Below, in pieces: positions 49,205-57,412 of a stretch of DNA of 64,000 nucleotides. The notes below the pieces were generated by a model. It had not been told where the DNA came from and ran no database searches. It was given only the letters and a program-made list of their open reading frames with translations. The position numbers were made by a program, and so were the translations under genes. The stretch's first letter is position 1, and the number at the start of each line of letters is the position of its first letter. Source of the stretch: Brachybacterium sp. YJGR34 (lineage in GTDB: Bacteria; Actinomycetota; Actinomycetes; Actinomycetales; Dermabacteraceae); the NCBI RefSeq assembly GCF_003347015.1, contig NZ_PNFB01000007.1, forward strand, positions 62,001-126,000. The letters run 5' to 3'.

Positions 49205-50236
49205 ATGCGCGCACTGGTGCTGCACGAGAAGAACCGGATGGCCATCGAGGAGGTCGAGCCCGTCGGCTCCCCCGGCCCGGGCGAGGTGCGGGTCGCCATG
49301 CACACCGTCGGCATCTGCGCCTCCGACGTGCACTACTGGACCGACGGCAAGATCGGTCCCTTCGTCGTCGAGGCGCCGATGGTCCTCGGCCACGAGGGCT
49401 CCGGCACCGTGGTCGAGGTGGGCGAGGGCGTGAGCCACCTGAGCGTCGGCGACCGCGTCGCGATGGAGCCCGGGGTGCCGGACCCCAGCTCCCGCGCCGT
49501 GCGCGAGGGCAACTACAACGTCGACCCCGGCGTGCAGTTCTGGGCCACGCCGCCGGTGCACGGCTGCCTCACCGACGAGGTCATCCACCCCGCCGCGTAC
49601 ACCTTTGCGCTCCCGGACAGCCTCAGCTACGCCGAGGGCGCCCTCATCGAGCCGTTCTCGGTGGGCATGTTCGCCGCCACCAAGGCCGACATCGCGCCCG
49701 GGGACGTGGCCGCCGTGGTCGGTGCCGGCACCATCGGCATCATGACCGCGATCGCCGCCCGCGCCGGCGGCGCCAGCACCGTGTACATCTCCGACGTGCT
49801 GCCCGAGAAGCTCGCCCTGCTCGAGGGCATGGAGGGCATCGTCCCGGTCGACGCCACGACGGAGGACCTCGGCGAGCGCGTCCGCGCCGAGACCGGCGGC
49901 TGGGGTCCCCAGGTCGTCTTCGAGGCCACCGGTGCCGCTCCCGCGTACAAGAACCTGTGGAGCCTGCCGGCCCCCGGCGGCCGCATCGTCCTGGTGGGAA
50001 TGCCCGTGGACCCGGTGCCCTTCGACATCGCCACCGCACAGAGCCGCGGCATCTCGCTCGAGACCGTGTTCCGCTACGCGAACGTCTACCAGAAGGCCAT
50101 CGACCTCGCCGCGACCGACGCCGTGGACCTCGGCCGCTTCGTCTCGGAGACCTTCTCCTTCGACGACTCCGTCGGCGCCTTCGAGCGCTTCCTCGAGGGC
50201 CGGCCGACGGACGTGAAGATCCAGATCACCTTGTGA
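49205..50236 (+). CDS. zinc-dependent polyol (sorbitol/xylitol-type) dehydrogenase
   Basis: 343-residue medium-chain dehydrogenase oxidising a polyol with NAD(P)+. Catalytic zinc ligands C38 ([13 protein letters not shown]), H63 ([10 protein letters not shown]) and E149 (LIEPFSVG) and the nucleotide motif VGAGTIGIM (172-180) are intact. The structural-zinc lobe (about 90-110) is present in outline but has lost its cysteines ([20 protein letters not shown]), so it binds one zinc only, as in some sorbitol dehydrogenases. GAAAGGGAG precedes the ATG. The histidine phosphatase downstream overlaps by GTGA and may dephosphorylate the product or substrate (inference). No transporter adjoins. Confidence 0.88.
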   Translation: MRALVLHEKNRMAIEEVEPVGSPGPGEVRVAMHTVGICASDVHYWTDGKIGPFVVEAPMVLGHEGSGTVVEVGEGVSHLSVGDRVAMEPGVPDPSSRAVREGNYNVDPGVQFWATPPVHGCLTDEVIHPAAYTFALPDSLSYAEGALIEPFSVGMFAATKADIAPGDVAAVVGAGTIGIMTAIAARAGGASTVYISDVLPEKLALLEGMEGIVPVDATTEDLGERVRAETGGWGPQVVFEATGAAPAYKNLWSLPAPGGRIVLVGMPVDPVPFDIATAQSRGISLETVFRYANVYQKAIDLAATDAVDLGRFVSETFSFDDSVGAFERFLEGRPTDVKIQITL

Positions 50237-50796
50237 GGATCCATCTCCTCCGGCATGCGATGCCCGTCCCGGATCCGAGCGCAGCGCCCACCGACTGGCC
50301 GCTGAGCGAGTCCGGGAGGGCGGCGGCGATCGCGCTGCGGGACCGCGTGCCGGAGGAGATCCAGGTGCTCAGCAGCCCGGAGGTGAAGGCCGTCGAGACC
50401 GCTGTGCTCGTCACGGGCCGCGTGCCGCGGCTGGACGCGCGGTTCGGCGAGGTCACCCGTCCCGGGGAGCCCTTCGACGAGGCGGTGCGCGACCGGCGCC
50501 GGGCCTGGGTCGGGGACCGTCACGACGAGCGGCACCGGGGGTGGGAGACCCCGCACGAGGCCGGACGACGCTTCGGGGACGCGCTGAGCGAGCACCCGGG
50601 TGAGGATCTGCTGGTCGCCACCCATGGCATGGTGATGACGTCCTGGCTCGCCAGCATCGGGCTGCTCCTCCGCGGAGAGGAGGCCGCGGCGTTCTGGGAG
50701 GCACTGACCTTCCCCGATCTGGTCGGTGTGGAGGTCTCTGCGACCGGCGCGAGGATCATCGGCCACGGAGTGCCCGGACGCCCGCTCAGCCGTTGA
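50233..50796 (+). CDS. histidine phosphatase superfamily protein
   Basis: 187 residues. The motif LLRHAMPVP has the catalytic His after Arg (RHAM rather than RHG), and ATHGMVMTSWL carries the second His. The core reads WPLSESGRAAAIALRDRVP and VLSSPEVKAVETA, typical of phosphoglycerate-mutase-like phosphatases. The GTG start overlaps the dehydrogenase stop (GTGA), so the two are coupled. Substrate unknown. Its last 11 bases overlap the convergent small membrane-protein gene. Confidence 0.82.
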   Translation: MRIHLLRHAMPVPDPSAAPTDWPLSESGRAAAIALRDRVPEEIQVLSSPEVKAVETAVLVTGRVPRLDARFGEVTRPGEPFDEAVRDRRRAWVGDRHDERHRGWETPHEAGRRFGDALSEHPGEDLLVATHGMVMTSWLASIGLLLRGEEAAAFWEALTFPDLVGVEVSATGARIIGHGVPGRPLSR

Positions 50797-51079
50797 AGCG
50801 GAAGACCCGCTCCCCCACCGCGCCCCAGACGGCGATGAGCGCCGCACCGGCACCGAAGGCGTTCAGCTCCCCGCGCCCGTCCTCACCGCGGCGCACCGCG
50901 GAGGAGACGAGCACCAGCCCGCCCGCGAGGTTCGCCGCACCCCACACGGCGTTGACGGCGGGCGAGGACTCCCGCCCGCCCAGCGGCGTGAGCATGCGCC
51001 GGCCGGCGGCGGCGCAGGCCAGATGCGGCAGGCTGTTGGCGCACAGCACGCCCGCCGCGAGGGCTCGGGTACGGGACAT
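50786..51079 (-). CDS. small three-span membrane protein, unknown function
   Basis: 97 residues with hydrophobic segments at about 5-22, 38-55 and 70-90 and a short basic loop (AVRRGEDGRGE). The sequence is not recognised. GGAGGTCC 6 bases before the ATG supports expression. The 11-base overlap with the opposite-strand phosphatase gene means they share an end with no room for a terminator. Confidence 0.65.
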   Translation of the reverse strand: MSRTRALAAGVLCANSLPHLACAAAGRRMLTPLGGRESSPAVNAVWGAANLAGGLVLVSSAVRRGEDGRGELNAFGAGAALIAVWGAVGERVFRFNG

Positions 51080-51268
51080 GATGGACCTCCTCGCTCGGCG
51101 ACGGAACCATCGCATCACGGTGCACCGCCATGGCGGGAGCGACCTTCGTCGGCCCGTGCCGGGACCTCAGGAGCCCGTGCCGTCGAAGGCCTGCCGGCGC
51201 CCTTCGGAGATGACCTCGACCCGGACTCCGAGAGCGATATTCGTGCCATCGCCGGGGACGCACCCCGC

Positions 51269-51274
51269 TAGCCT
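51269..51274 (+). promoter_or_regulatory. leaderless-type -10 (TAGCCT)
   Basis: TAGCCT, 6 bases, GTG 51281; no Shine-Dalgarno. Confidence 0.5.
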
Positions 51275-51280
51275 CGAGCC

Positions 51281-52024
51281 GTGAGCACCCATGAGGACAC
51301 CCGCCGCGCCTGGGACGAGGCCTCCCGCAAGCATGTCGTGGAGTACGCCGAGCACCTCGAGCAGGCACGCACCGCGCGCCTGTGGCCGGTCGAGGAGGAG
51401 CTGCTCGCGCCGCTGATCGACGATGCGGAGGTGCTGCATCCGCAGAGCGGTCACGGGCTCGACGATCACGCCCTGCTCCGCCTCGGAGCGCGCAGCGTGG
51501 TGGGGATCGACTACAGCCCCACCGCCGTCGGCGCCGCGCAGCGCCGGGCCGAGGAGCTCGGCGTTCCCTGCCGCTACGAGGTCGCCGAGCTGCCGGACAC
51601 GGGCCTGCCGGAGGCCTGCGCGGACCTCGTCTACACCGGCAAGGGCGCACTGATCTGGATGGGTGATCTCGACGCCTGGGCGGCAGAGATGCACCGGCTG
51701 CTGCGTCCGGGCGGGCACCTGTTCGTCTACGAGGCCCATCCCCTGGTCCCGCTGTGGAGCTGGGACGCGACCGAGGCGTGGGTGCGCAGCGATCGCAGCT
51801 ACTTCGCCGCCTCGCACGTCAACGACACCTTCCCCGCCCGCGGGGCGACCGAGCACCAGCGCACCCTGGCCCAGCTGGTCATGACCCTGCAGCGTGCCGG
51901 CTTCGCCCTGCAGCACCTGGCCGAGCATCCCGATCCGTTCTGGATGCCGGAGGACGGCGAGCGCGCCGCGGCCTGGGACGGGCGTCTGCCCAACGCGATC
52001 AGCCTGCTGGCCGTGCGGAGCTGA
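51281..52024 (+). CDS. class I SAM-dependent methyltransferase (UbiE/methyltransf_11-type)
   Basis: 247 residues. The SAM motif I is atypical: VLHPQSGHGLDDHALLRLGA replaces the usual D-G-G-G-G string, followed by VVGIDYSPTAVGAAQRRAEE (acidic residue binding the ribose), then ACADLVYTGKGALIWMGDLDAW and LRPGGHLFVYEAHP. Small-molecule methylation is likely; substrate unknown. Start GTG follows TAGCCT by 6 bases. Confidence 0.8.
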   Translation: MSTHEDTRRAWDEASRKHVVEYAEHLEQARTARLWPVEEELLAPLIDDAEVLHPQSGHGLDDHALLRLGARSVVGIDYSPTAVGAAQRRAEELGVPCRYEVAELPDTGLPEACADLVYTGKGALIWMGDLDAWAAEMHRLLRPGGHLFVYEAHPLVPLWSWDATEAWVRSDRSYFAASHVNDTFPARGATEHQRTLAQLVMTLQRAGFALQHLAEHPDPFWMPEDGERAAAWDGRLPNAISLLAVRS

Positions 52025-52180
52025 TCACCTCGGCGCGTCCCCCGGGCCCGGCGTGGGGCACGATGGCGAGCATCGCGACGTACGGCGAGGGCCTGGGCAG
52101 CTCCTCCTCGCGCGCTGCGCCGCAGGACGGGAGGCCCGCCCTGCCCCGACTCGCGCGCCGCCGACCACGAGGAGCACAAG

Positions 52181-53302
52181 GTGACCACGATCCACTGGAC
52201 CGAGGGGGACGCTCCGCAGTCCGCGCTCTGGCACTCCGAGAACGGGGCGCCGGCCCCGCGCCGCGTCGTCGTCGCGGACGACCGGATGACGGCCGATGCG
52301 GCGCACCGGCTGGCCTGCGAGGGCACCGCCCTGCTGTGGCGGGGCGACTACCCGGGCGCGCGCCAGCTGCTGCAGGCGATGGGCCGACGGATCGATCGCA
52401 AGCCCGCACCCCGCGGGAAGGACCTCGCGGAGTCCTTCCACCTCCATCGCCGATCCCGCAGCCACCGCGCCCGCGTGCTGGGCCATCTCCTGGTCGTGCT
52501 GGAGGCGGACCACACCCTGGCTCTGCGCCGCGCCCCGGAGGTGCGCGAGGCGTGCACCGAGGCGTACGGGCCGTCCACCGCGCCGCGGGCCGTCGCGCTC
52601 ACCGAGCTGCAGGGGGTGATCGGCGCGCATCAGTGGCGCCTCAAGGGCGTGGAGATCCCCGCCCTGGGGGCTCGCATCCACCCGCACTACGGCGTGTTCT
52701 CCCCGGTCCGCGGGGAGTACATCGATCTGGTGGCCGAGGCGCCGCTGCCCGCTGCGGCGGTCGGCGGCACCGCCTTCGACCTCGGCACGGGCACGGGGGT
52801 GCTCGCCGCGGTCCTGGCCCGCCGCGGCATCGGCCGCGTGGTCGCCACCGACATCAGCCCGCGCGCCCTGGTCTGCGCCCGGGAGAACATCGCCGCGCTG
52901 GAGCTCTCCGGGCAGGTCGACGTCCAGGGCCCGGACCTGTTCCCCGACGGGCGCGCGGACCTCGTCGTCTGCAATCCTCCGTGGATCCCGGCCCGGCCCA
53001 CCTCGGTGGTGGAGCTCGGCGTCTACGACGACGGCAGCGGCATGCTCCGCGCGTTCCTCGACGGGCTCACCGCGCATCTGAGCCCCGGCGGCGAGGGCTG
53101 GCTGGTGCTCTCGGACCTCGCCGAGCGCCTCGGCCTGCGCCGCCGCGAGGAGCTGTCGGCCCGGATCGAGGCGGCGGGACTGCGCGTGGTGGATCGCACG
53201 GACACCCGGCCGCGACATCCGCGCGCGCGGGACTCCTCGGATCCACTGCATGCCGCCCGCGCCGCGGAGGTCACCTCGCTCTGGCGCCTGGCGCCCGCCT
53301 GA
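52181..53302 (+). CDS. class I SAM-dependent methyltransferase with NPPW motif
   Basis: 373 residues. N-terminal helical part (about 1-150; HRLACEGTALLWRGDYPGARQLLQA), then a Rossmann domain with AFDLGTGTGVLAAVLARRG, VVATDISPRALVCARENI and the catalytic NPPWIPARPTS (from N265), typical of amide or exocyclic-amine methylases such as RsmC and PrmC. HPHYGVFSPVRGEYIDLV precedes motif I, a pattern shared with RsmC-like enzymes. GGAG-type site before the GTG start. Likely an rRNA or protein methylase. Confidence 0.8.
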   Translation: MTTIHWTEGDAPQSALWHSENGAPAPRRVVVADDRMTADAAHRLACEGTALLWRGDYPGARQLLQAMGRRIDRKPAPRGKDLAESFHLHRRSRSHRARVLGHLLVVLEADHTLALRRAPEVREACTEAYGPSTAPRAVALTELQGVIGAHQWRLKGVEIPALGARIHPHYGVFSPVRGEYIDLVAEAPLPAAAVGGTAFDLGTGTGVLAAVLARRGIGRVVATDISPRALVCARENIAALELSGQVDVQGPDLFPDGRADLVVCNPPWIPARPTSVVELGVYDDGSGMLRAFLDGLTAHLSPGGEGWLVLSDLAERLGLRRREELSARIEAAGLRVVDRTDTRPRHPRARDSSDPLHAARAAEVTSLWRLAPA

Positions 53303-53364
53303 GGAGCGACGACCGCTCGCGAGGGAGCCGGTGCGTCGTTCGGTCGGCGCGAGGAGCGTCCGGC

Positions 53365-54207
53365 TCAGCGCGTCGCGTAGAAGGCCACGGCCGAGGCGGC
53401 GGCCACGTTCAGCGAGTCCACGCCGTGCATCATCGGGATCGTCACCCGACGGTCCAGCCGCTGATCCGTCGTCTCCAGCAGCCCGTGGCCCTCGCTGCCC
53501 AGCACGAGCGCGAGATCGCGGGGGTCCTCGGCGACGAGCTCGTCGAGGGTGATCGCCCCCTCCCCCAACGTCAGTCCGGCCACCGTGTAACCCGCCTCCT
53601 GCAGCTCGTCGATCGCCCCGGGCCAGTGCTCGATCCGCGTCCACGGCACCTGGAAGACGGTGCCCATGGAGACGCGCACGCTGCGGCGGTACAGCGGGTC
53701 GGCGCAGGTCGGCGTCACGAGGATCGCGTCCACGCCCATCGCGGCGGCGGAGCGGAAGCAGGCGCCCACGTTCGTGTGGTCCACCAGGCCCTCGAGGATC
53801 GCCACCCGAGAGCGACGCCCCGCCCCGGAGCTCTCGCCGCCTCGCGCCCCGGCCAGCAGCTCGGCGACCGTCGGCAGCACCGGACGCTGCATCGCGGCGA
53901 GCGCCCCGCGGTGCAGGTGGAAGCCGGTGAGCTGCTCGAGCAGCGGCTCCTCCCCCACGAAGACGGGCACCTCGGGGAAGCGGGAGTACAGCGGCGCGAA
54001 GCGCTCAAGCCACTTCTCGCTCATGAGGAAGGAGCGCGGCGCCATCCCGGCGGCCAGCGCGCGGGAGATCACCTCGTAACTCTCGGCCATGAACAGCCCG
54101 CGCTCGACCTCGACGCGCGAGCGCAGGCGCACATCGGTCATGCGCAGGTAGTCGTCCAGCGCCGGATCGGCGAGGTCCGTGATCCGGCGCAGCTGGGGGG
54201 CCTCCAC
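53365..54207 (-). CDS. TrmH/SpoU-family 23S rRNA/tRNA 2'-O-methyltransferase
   Basis: 280 residues with an N-terminal RNA-binding substrate domain (about 15-100; LFMAESYEVISRALAAG) and a C-terminal SPOUT knot: motif 1 EGLVDHTNVGACFRSA, motif 2 LALVLGSEGHGL, motif 3 IPMMHGVDSLNVAAASAV. It methylates a ribose 2'-OH in rRNA or tRNA using SAM. GTG start lies 8 bases after the ABC gene stop, so they form an operon. Confidence 0.9.
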   Translation of the reverse strand: MEAPQLRRITDLADPALDDYLRMTDVRLRSRVEVERGLFMAESYEVISRALAAGMAPRSFLMSEKWLERFAPLYSRFPEVPVFVGEEPLLEQLTGFHLHRGALAAMQRPVLPTVAELLAGARGGESSGAGRRSRVAILEGLVDHTNVGACFRSAAAMGVDAILVTPTCADPLYRRSVRVSMGTVFQVPWTRIEHWPGAIDELQEAGYTVAGLTLGEGAITLDELVAEDPRDLALVLGSEGHGLLETTDQRLDRRVTIPMMHGVDSLNVAAASAVAFYATR

Positions 54208-54214
54208 GCCGGCG

Positions 54215-55006
54215 TCAGTTCAGCGAGAGCGAGCGCGCGGTGAAGCGCTCCCCGCGCTGCTCGACCACCAGCGGCAGCCCGAAGGTGCGGGTGAGGTTCT
54301 GGGAGGTGAGGGTCTGCTCGATCGGGCCGGCCTCGACGATCTCCCCTTCGCGCAGCAGCACGACATGGGTGTAGCCCGGCGGGATCTCCTCGACGTGGTG
54401 GGTGACCAGAACGGTCACCGGGGTCGCCGGGTCCTTGGCGAGGCGGCCCAGGGTGCGCACCAGGGATTCGCGGCCACCCAGGTCCAGGCCCGCGGCGGGC
54501 TCGTCCAGGAGGAGCAGCTCGGGGTCGGTCATGAGGGCGCGAGCGGCGAGCACGCGCTTGCGCTCGCCGGTGGAGAGGGTGCCGAACATCCGCTCGCCCA
54601 GATCGCCGACGCCGAAGGCCGCCAGCAGCGTCCGGGCGCGCTCGAGGTCGACCGCGTCGTACTCCTCGCGCCAGCGGCCCACCACGCCGTAGCCGGCGGT
54701 GACCACGACGTTCTCCGCCGTCTCCTCGGCCGGGATCGTCTCGGCGAGCTCCTGGCTGGCCAGGCCGATCAGCGGGCGCAGCTCGAAGATGTCGACCTTC
54801 CCGAGCGTCTCGTCGAGGATGCCGACCGTCCCCGAGGTGGGGTGCAGGCGTGCCGCGAGCAGGCGCGTGAGGGTGGACTTGCCGGCCCCGTTGGGGCCCA
54901 GGACCGCCCAGCGCTCCCCCTCCCCGATCTCGAGGGACACGGTGCGAAGGAGGTCCTTCCCGCTGCGTCGGACGGTCACGTCGGTCAGAGAAGCTGCTGC
55001 GGCCAT
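54215..55006 (-). CDS. ABC transporter ATP-binding protein (ModF/YlmA-like)
   Basis: 263 residues. Walker A GPNGAGKST (37-45), signature LSTGERKRVLAARAL (STGE instead of SGGQ), Walker B LLLLDEPAAGLDLGG and H-loop VTHHVEEIP are intact. The LSTGE signature and lack of an adjoining permease resemble the soluble YlmA-type ATPases found beside rRNA methylase genes. TAGGCT followed by 6 bases and the ATG indicates a leaderless mRNA, divergent from the RNB gene. Confidence 0.88.
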   Translation of the reverse strand: MAAAASLTDVTVRRSGKDLLRTVSLEIGEGERWAVLGPNGAGKSTLTRLLAARLHPTSGTVGILDETLGKVDIFELRPLIGLASQELAETIPAEETAENVVVTAGYGVVGRWREEYDAVDLERARTLLAAFGVGDLGERMFGTLSTGERKRVLAARALMTDPELLLLDEPAAGLDLGGRESLVRTLGRLAKDPATPVTVLVTHHVEEIPPGYTHVVLLREGEIVEAGPIEQTLTSQNLTRTFGLPLVVEQRGERFTARSLSLN

Positions 55007-55012
55007 GCTCCG

Positions 55013-55018
55013 AGCCTA
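55013..55018 (-). promoter_or_regulatory. leaderless-type -10 (TAGGCT)
   Basis: On the minus strand TAGGCT, CGGAGC, then the ATG at 55006; the GGAG in the gap is too close to the start to act as a Shine-Dalgarno. Confidence 0.5.
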
Positions 55019-55105
55019 TCGTCCTCGGAGGCCCCCTCTGCTCCCGCGTGGCGGACGCCTCGCCCTAGACTGACCGGGCCCGATCCGCCGCTGAAGGAGG
55101 TCGCC

Positions 55106-56608
55106 GTGCCCCACCGCCCCGTCGCCCTGCACGCCTCGCGGGGGTCCGTCGCGGCCGCCGTGGTCCGAGAGGGCATCGACGCCCTGCTCGCCGAGCACGA
55201 GGACGAGGTGCCGCTGGGCTTCCCGCCCGAGGTGCTCGCCGAGGCCGAGCGCGCCGCCGCCCGCGAGCTCACCGACCTCGAGCGAGCGGACCGCACGGAC
55301 GTCCCGTTCGTGACCCTGGATCCGGCCACCTCCACGGATCTCGACCAGGCCATGCACCTCGAACGGTCCGGGGACGGCTACCGGGTGCTCTACGCGATCG
55401 CGGACGTGCCCTGGTTCGTGCCCCTGGACGGGCCGCTCGACCACGAGGCGCGGCGCCGCGGCGAGACCCTGTACCTGCCGGACCGCCGGATCCCCCTGCA
55501 CCCGGAGATCCTCTCCGAGGGCGCGGCCTCACTGCTGCCGGAGCAGACCACCACCGCCTTCGTCTGGCAGCTGGATCTCGATGCGCGCGGCGCGGTCCAG
55601 GGGATCGGCCTGGAACGGGCGCTGGTGCGCTCGCGCGCCAAGCTCGGCTACGACGAGGTGCAGGCCGCGCTCGACCGCGGCGAGGGTCATCCCACCATGG
55701 TGCTGCTGGAGGAGATCGGCGCGCTGCGCGGACAGCTCGAGGCCGAGCGCGGCGGGGCGAGCCTGAACGTCCCCGAGCAGGAGGTCCTCGCCGAGGGCGA
55801 GCGGGTGCACCTGGCCTGGCGCACCCCGAATCCGATCGAGGACGCCAACGCGCAGGTGTCCCTCATGACCGGCATGGCGGCCGCCTCCCTGATGCTCGAG
55901 CACGGCGCGGGGATCCTGCGCACCATGCCGCCCGCCTCGCCCCGGGCCGTGGACCGCTTCCGCCGGCAGACCGAGGTGCTGGGTGTGCCCTGGCCCGCCG
56001 AGCAGGGGTACGGCGCCTATCTCGCCTCCCTGACCTGGCGCGACCCCGTGCATCTCGCGCTGCTGAACCAGGCCGCGACCCTCTTCCGCGGCGCGTCCTA
56101 CACGGCGTTCACGCGGCACGAGGAGATCCCGGAGCAGCCCGAGCAGGCCGCGATCGCCGCCCCGTACGCGCACGCCACCGCGCCTCTGCGCCGGCTGGTG
56201 GATCGCTTCGTGCTGCTGGTCTGCCACGCCCATGCTCGCGGCAGCGCCCCTGCCCCGGAGCTGCTGGCGGTCCTCGGCGAGATCCCCGCGGCGATGCAGC
56301 GCTCGGGCGCCGCCGCGGGCACCCTCGAGCGCGAGGCGATCCGGCTGGTGGAGACGGCGGCGCTGGCCACGCAGGTGGGCGAGGTCCTCGACGCCTCGGT
56401 CATCGAGCGCCGAGAGGCCCGCGAGGGCGACGGTGCCGAGGGCTCCCCCGCCCGGGTGGAGGTCCAGCTCACGGAGCCGCCGGTGACCGCGTGGGTGACG
56501 ATGGACGCGCCGATCGGCGCGCGGGTGCGGGTGCGCGTGGACTCGGTCGACCCCCTCGCGCGGCGGGCGACGCTCGTCGCGGCGGACGACGCCGCGGGAG
56601 CCGCATGA
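55106..56608 (+). CDS. RNB-domain (RNase II/R-type) ribonuclease
   Basis: 500 residues, 3'-5' exoribonuclease fold. The catalytic string LDPATSTDLDQAMHL gives D72, D78 and D80, but the fourth Asp of DLDD is Gln81. YAIADVPWFV, LPDRRIPLHPEILSEG, LMTGMAAASLML and AIAAPYAHATAPLRRLVDRF are typical RNB blocks. There is no cold-shock region and at most a short remnant of an S1 domain at the end, so it is shorter than RNase R or II and belongs to the compact actinobacterial type. A full AAGGAGGT lies before the GTG. The stop overlaps the next gene (ATGA). Confidence 0.9.
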   Translation: MPHRPVALHASRGSVAAAVVREGIDALLAEHEDEVPLGFPPEVLAEAERAAARELTDLERADRTDVPFVTLDPATSTDLDQAMHLERSGDGYRVLYAIADVPWFVPLDGPLDHEARRRGETLYLPDRRIPLHPEILSEGAASLLPEQTTTAFVWQLDLDARGAVQGIGLERALVRSRAKLGYDEVQAALDRGEGHPTMVLLEEIGALRGQLEAERGGASLNVPEQEVLAEGERVHLAWRTPNPIEDANAQVSLMTGMAAASLMLEHGAGILRTMPPASPRAVDRFRRQTEVLGVPWPAEQGYGAYLASLTWRDPVHLALLNQAATLFRGASYTAFTRHEEIPEQPEQAAIAAPYAHATAPLRRLVDRFVLLVCHAHARGSAPAPELLAVLGEIPAAMQRSGAAAGTLEREAIRLVETAALATQVGEVLDASVIERREAREGDGAEGSPARVEVQLTEPPVTAWVTMDAPIGARVRVRVDSVDPLARRATLVAADDAAGAA

Positions 56609-57399
56609 GCCCCGCGGACCCCGCCGCCGCGGGCCGGGATCTCGTGGCCCTGCCCCGGGCGGCGGTGCTCATGCTGTGGACCTCCGTCTACCTGCGCGGT
56701 GATCTGGGGCCCGACGACGCCGCCGCGCTGAGCGACGGGGTGGGGCGCGGCGTGCCCGGCGGGGAGGGCGAGGACCTCTTCACGTGGATGACCGCGCTGC
56801 GCCGCCTGCCGCTGGCCCAGCTGCGCCTGGTCCTTCCTGTGCCCGGCCGGATCGCCGGGCTCGTGGGACCGCCCGCGGCGATCACCGCGGCGCTCGAGGC
56901 GGAGCAGGCGGTGGTCGTGACCGCCGCCGGCATCGCCGACCACACCCTGGTCCCGGAGGTGGTCGACGACGAGGTGGAGGGCCGGCGGGTCCACGCGGTC
57001 TCCTGGCGACGGATCGCGGCGCCCCTGGGGGCGCAGGTCGCCCCCGCAGCATCCTCGGGCGGCGCCCGCGAGGAGCTGCTGCACGCCCTGCGGCGCGCCG
57101 CGACCGGCAGCGTGGAGCTGGACCTGGTTCCCGACGAGCCCGTGGAGTCCGCGCGGATCCCGCCGGGCTGGACCTCCACCGCGCTGCCGCGGCACCTGGA
57201 TCCGGGAGCGGCGCACCTGCTCTCCCTCGCCGCGCGCACGCTCCTGCTGACCCGCTCCGAGATCGACGAGGGTCACGGCCACACCGTGCACCTCGCCGAG
57301 GCGCTGGCCCGGCGCGGCCTGCTCGACGAGCTGCACGACGCGGCCCGGGCGGCGCTGGTCGAGACCGTCGAGCGGATCGTCGCCGCCGACGAGCGCTGA
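56605..57399 (+). CDS. uncharacterised protein coupled to the RNB nuclease
   Basis: 264 residues, no membrane spans, Ala/Leu/Arg-rich. Recognisable stretches are RDLVALPRAAVLMLWTSVYL, LAQLRLVLPVPGRIAGLVGP, AGIADHTLVPEVVDD and VEGRRVHAVSWRRIAAP. I do not recognise the family by name, although such proteins often follow RNB genes in this group. Start and nuclease stop overlap (ATGA), suggesting a shared role. It ends 14 bases before the convergent glgA. Confidence 0.7.
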   Translation: MSPADPAAAGRDLVALPRAAVLMLWTSVYLRGDLGPDDAAALSDGVGRGVPGGEGEDLFTWMTALRRLPLAQLRLVLPVPGRIAGLVGPPAAITAALEAEQAVVVTAAGIADHTLVPEVVDDEVEGRRVHAVSWRRIAAPLGAQVAPAASSGGAREELLHALRRAATGSVELDLVPDEPVESARIPPGWTSTALPRHLDPGAAHLLSLAARTLLLTRSEIDEGHGHTVHLAEALARRGLLDELHDAARAALVETVERIVAADER

Positions 57400-57412
57400 C
57401 CCCCGGGAGGGC

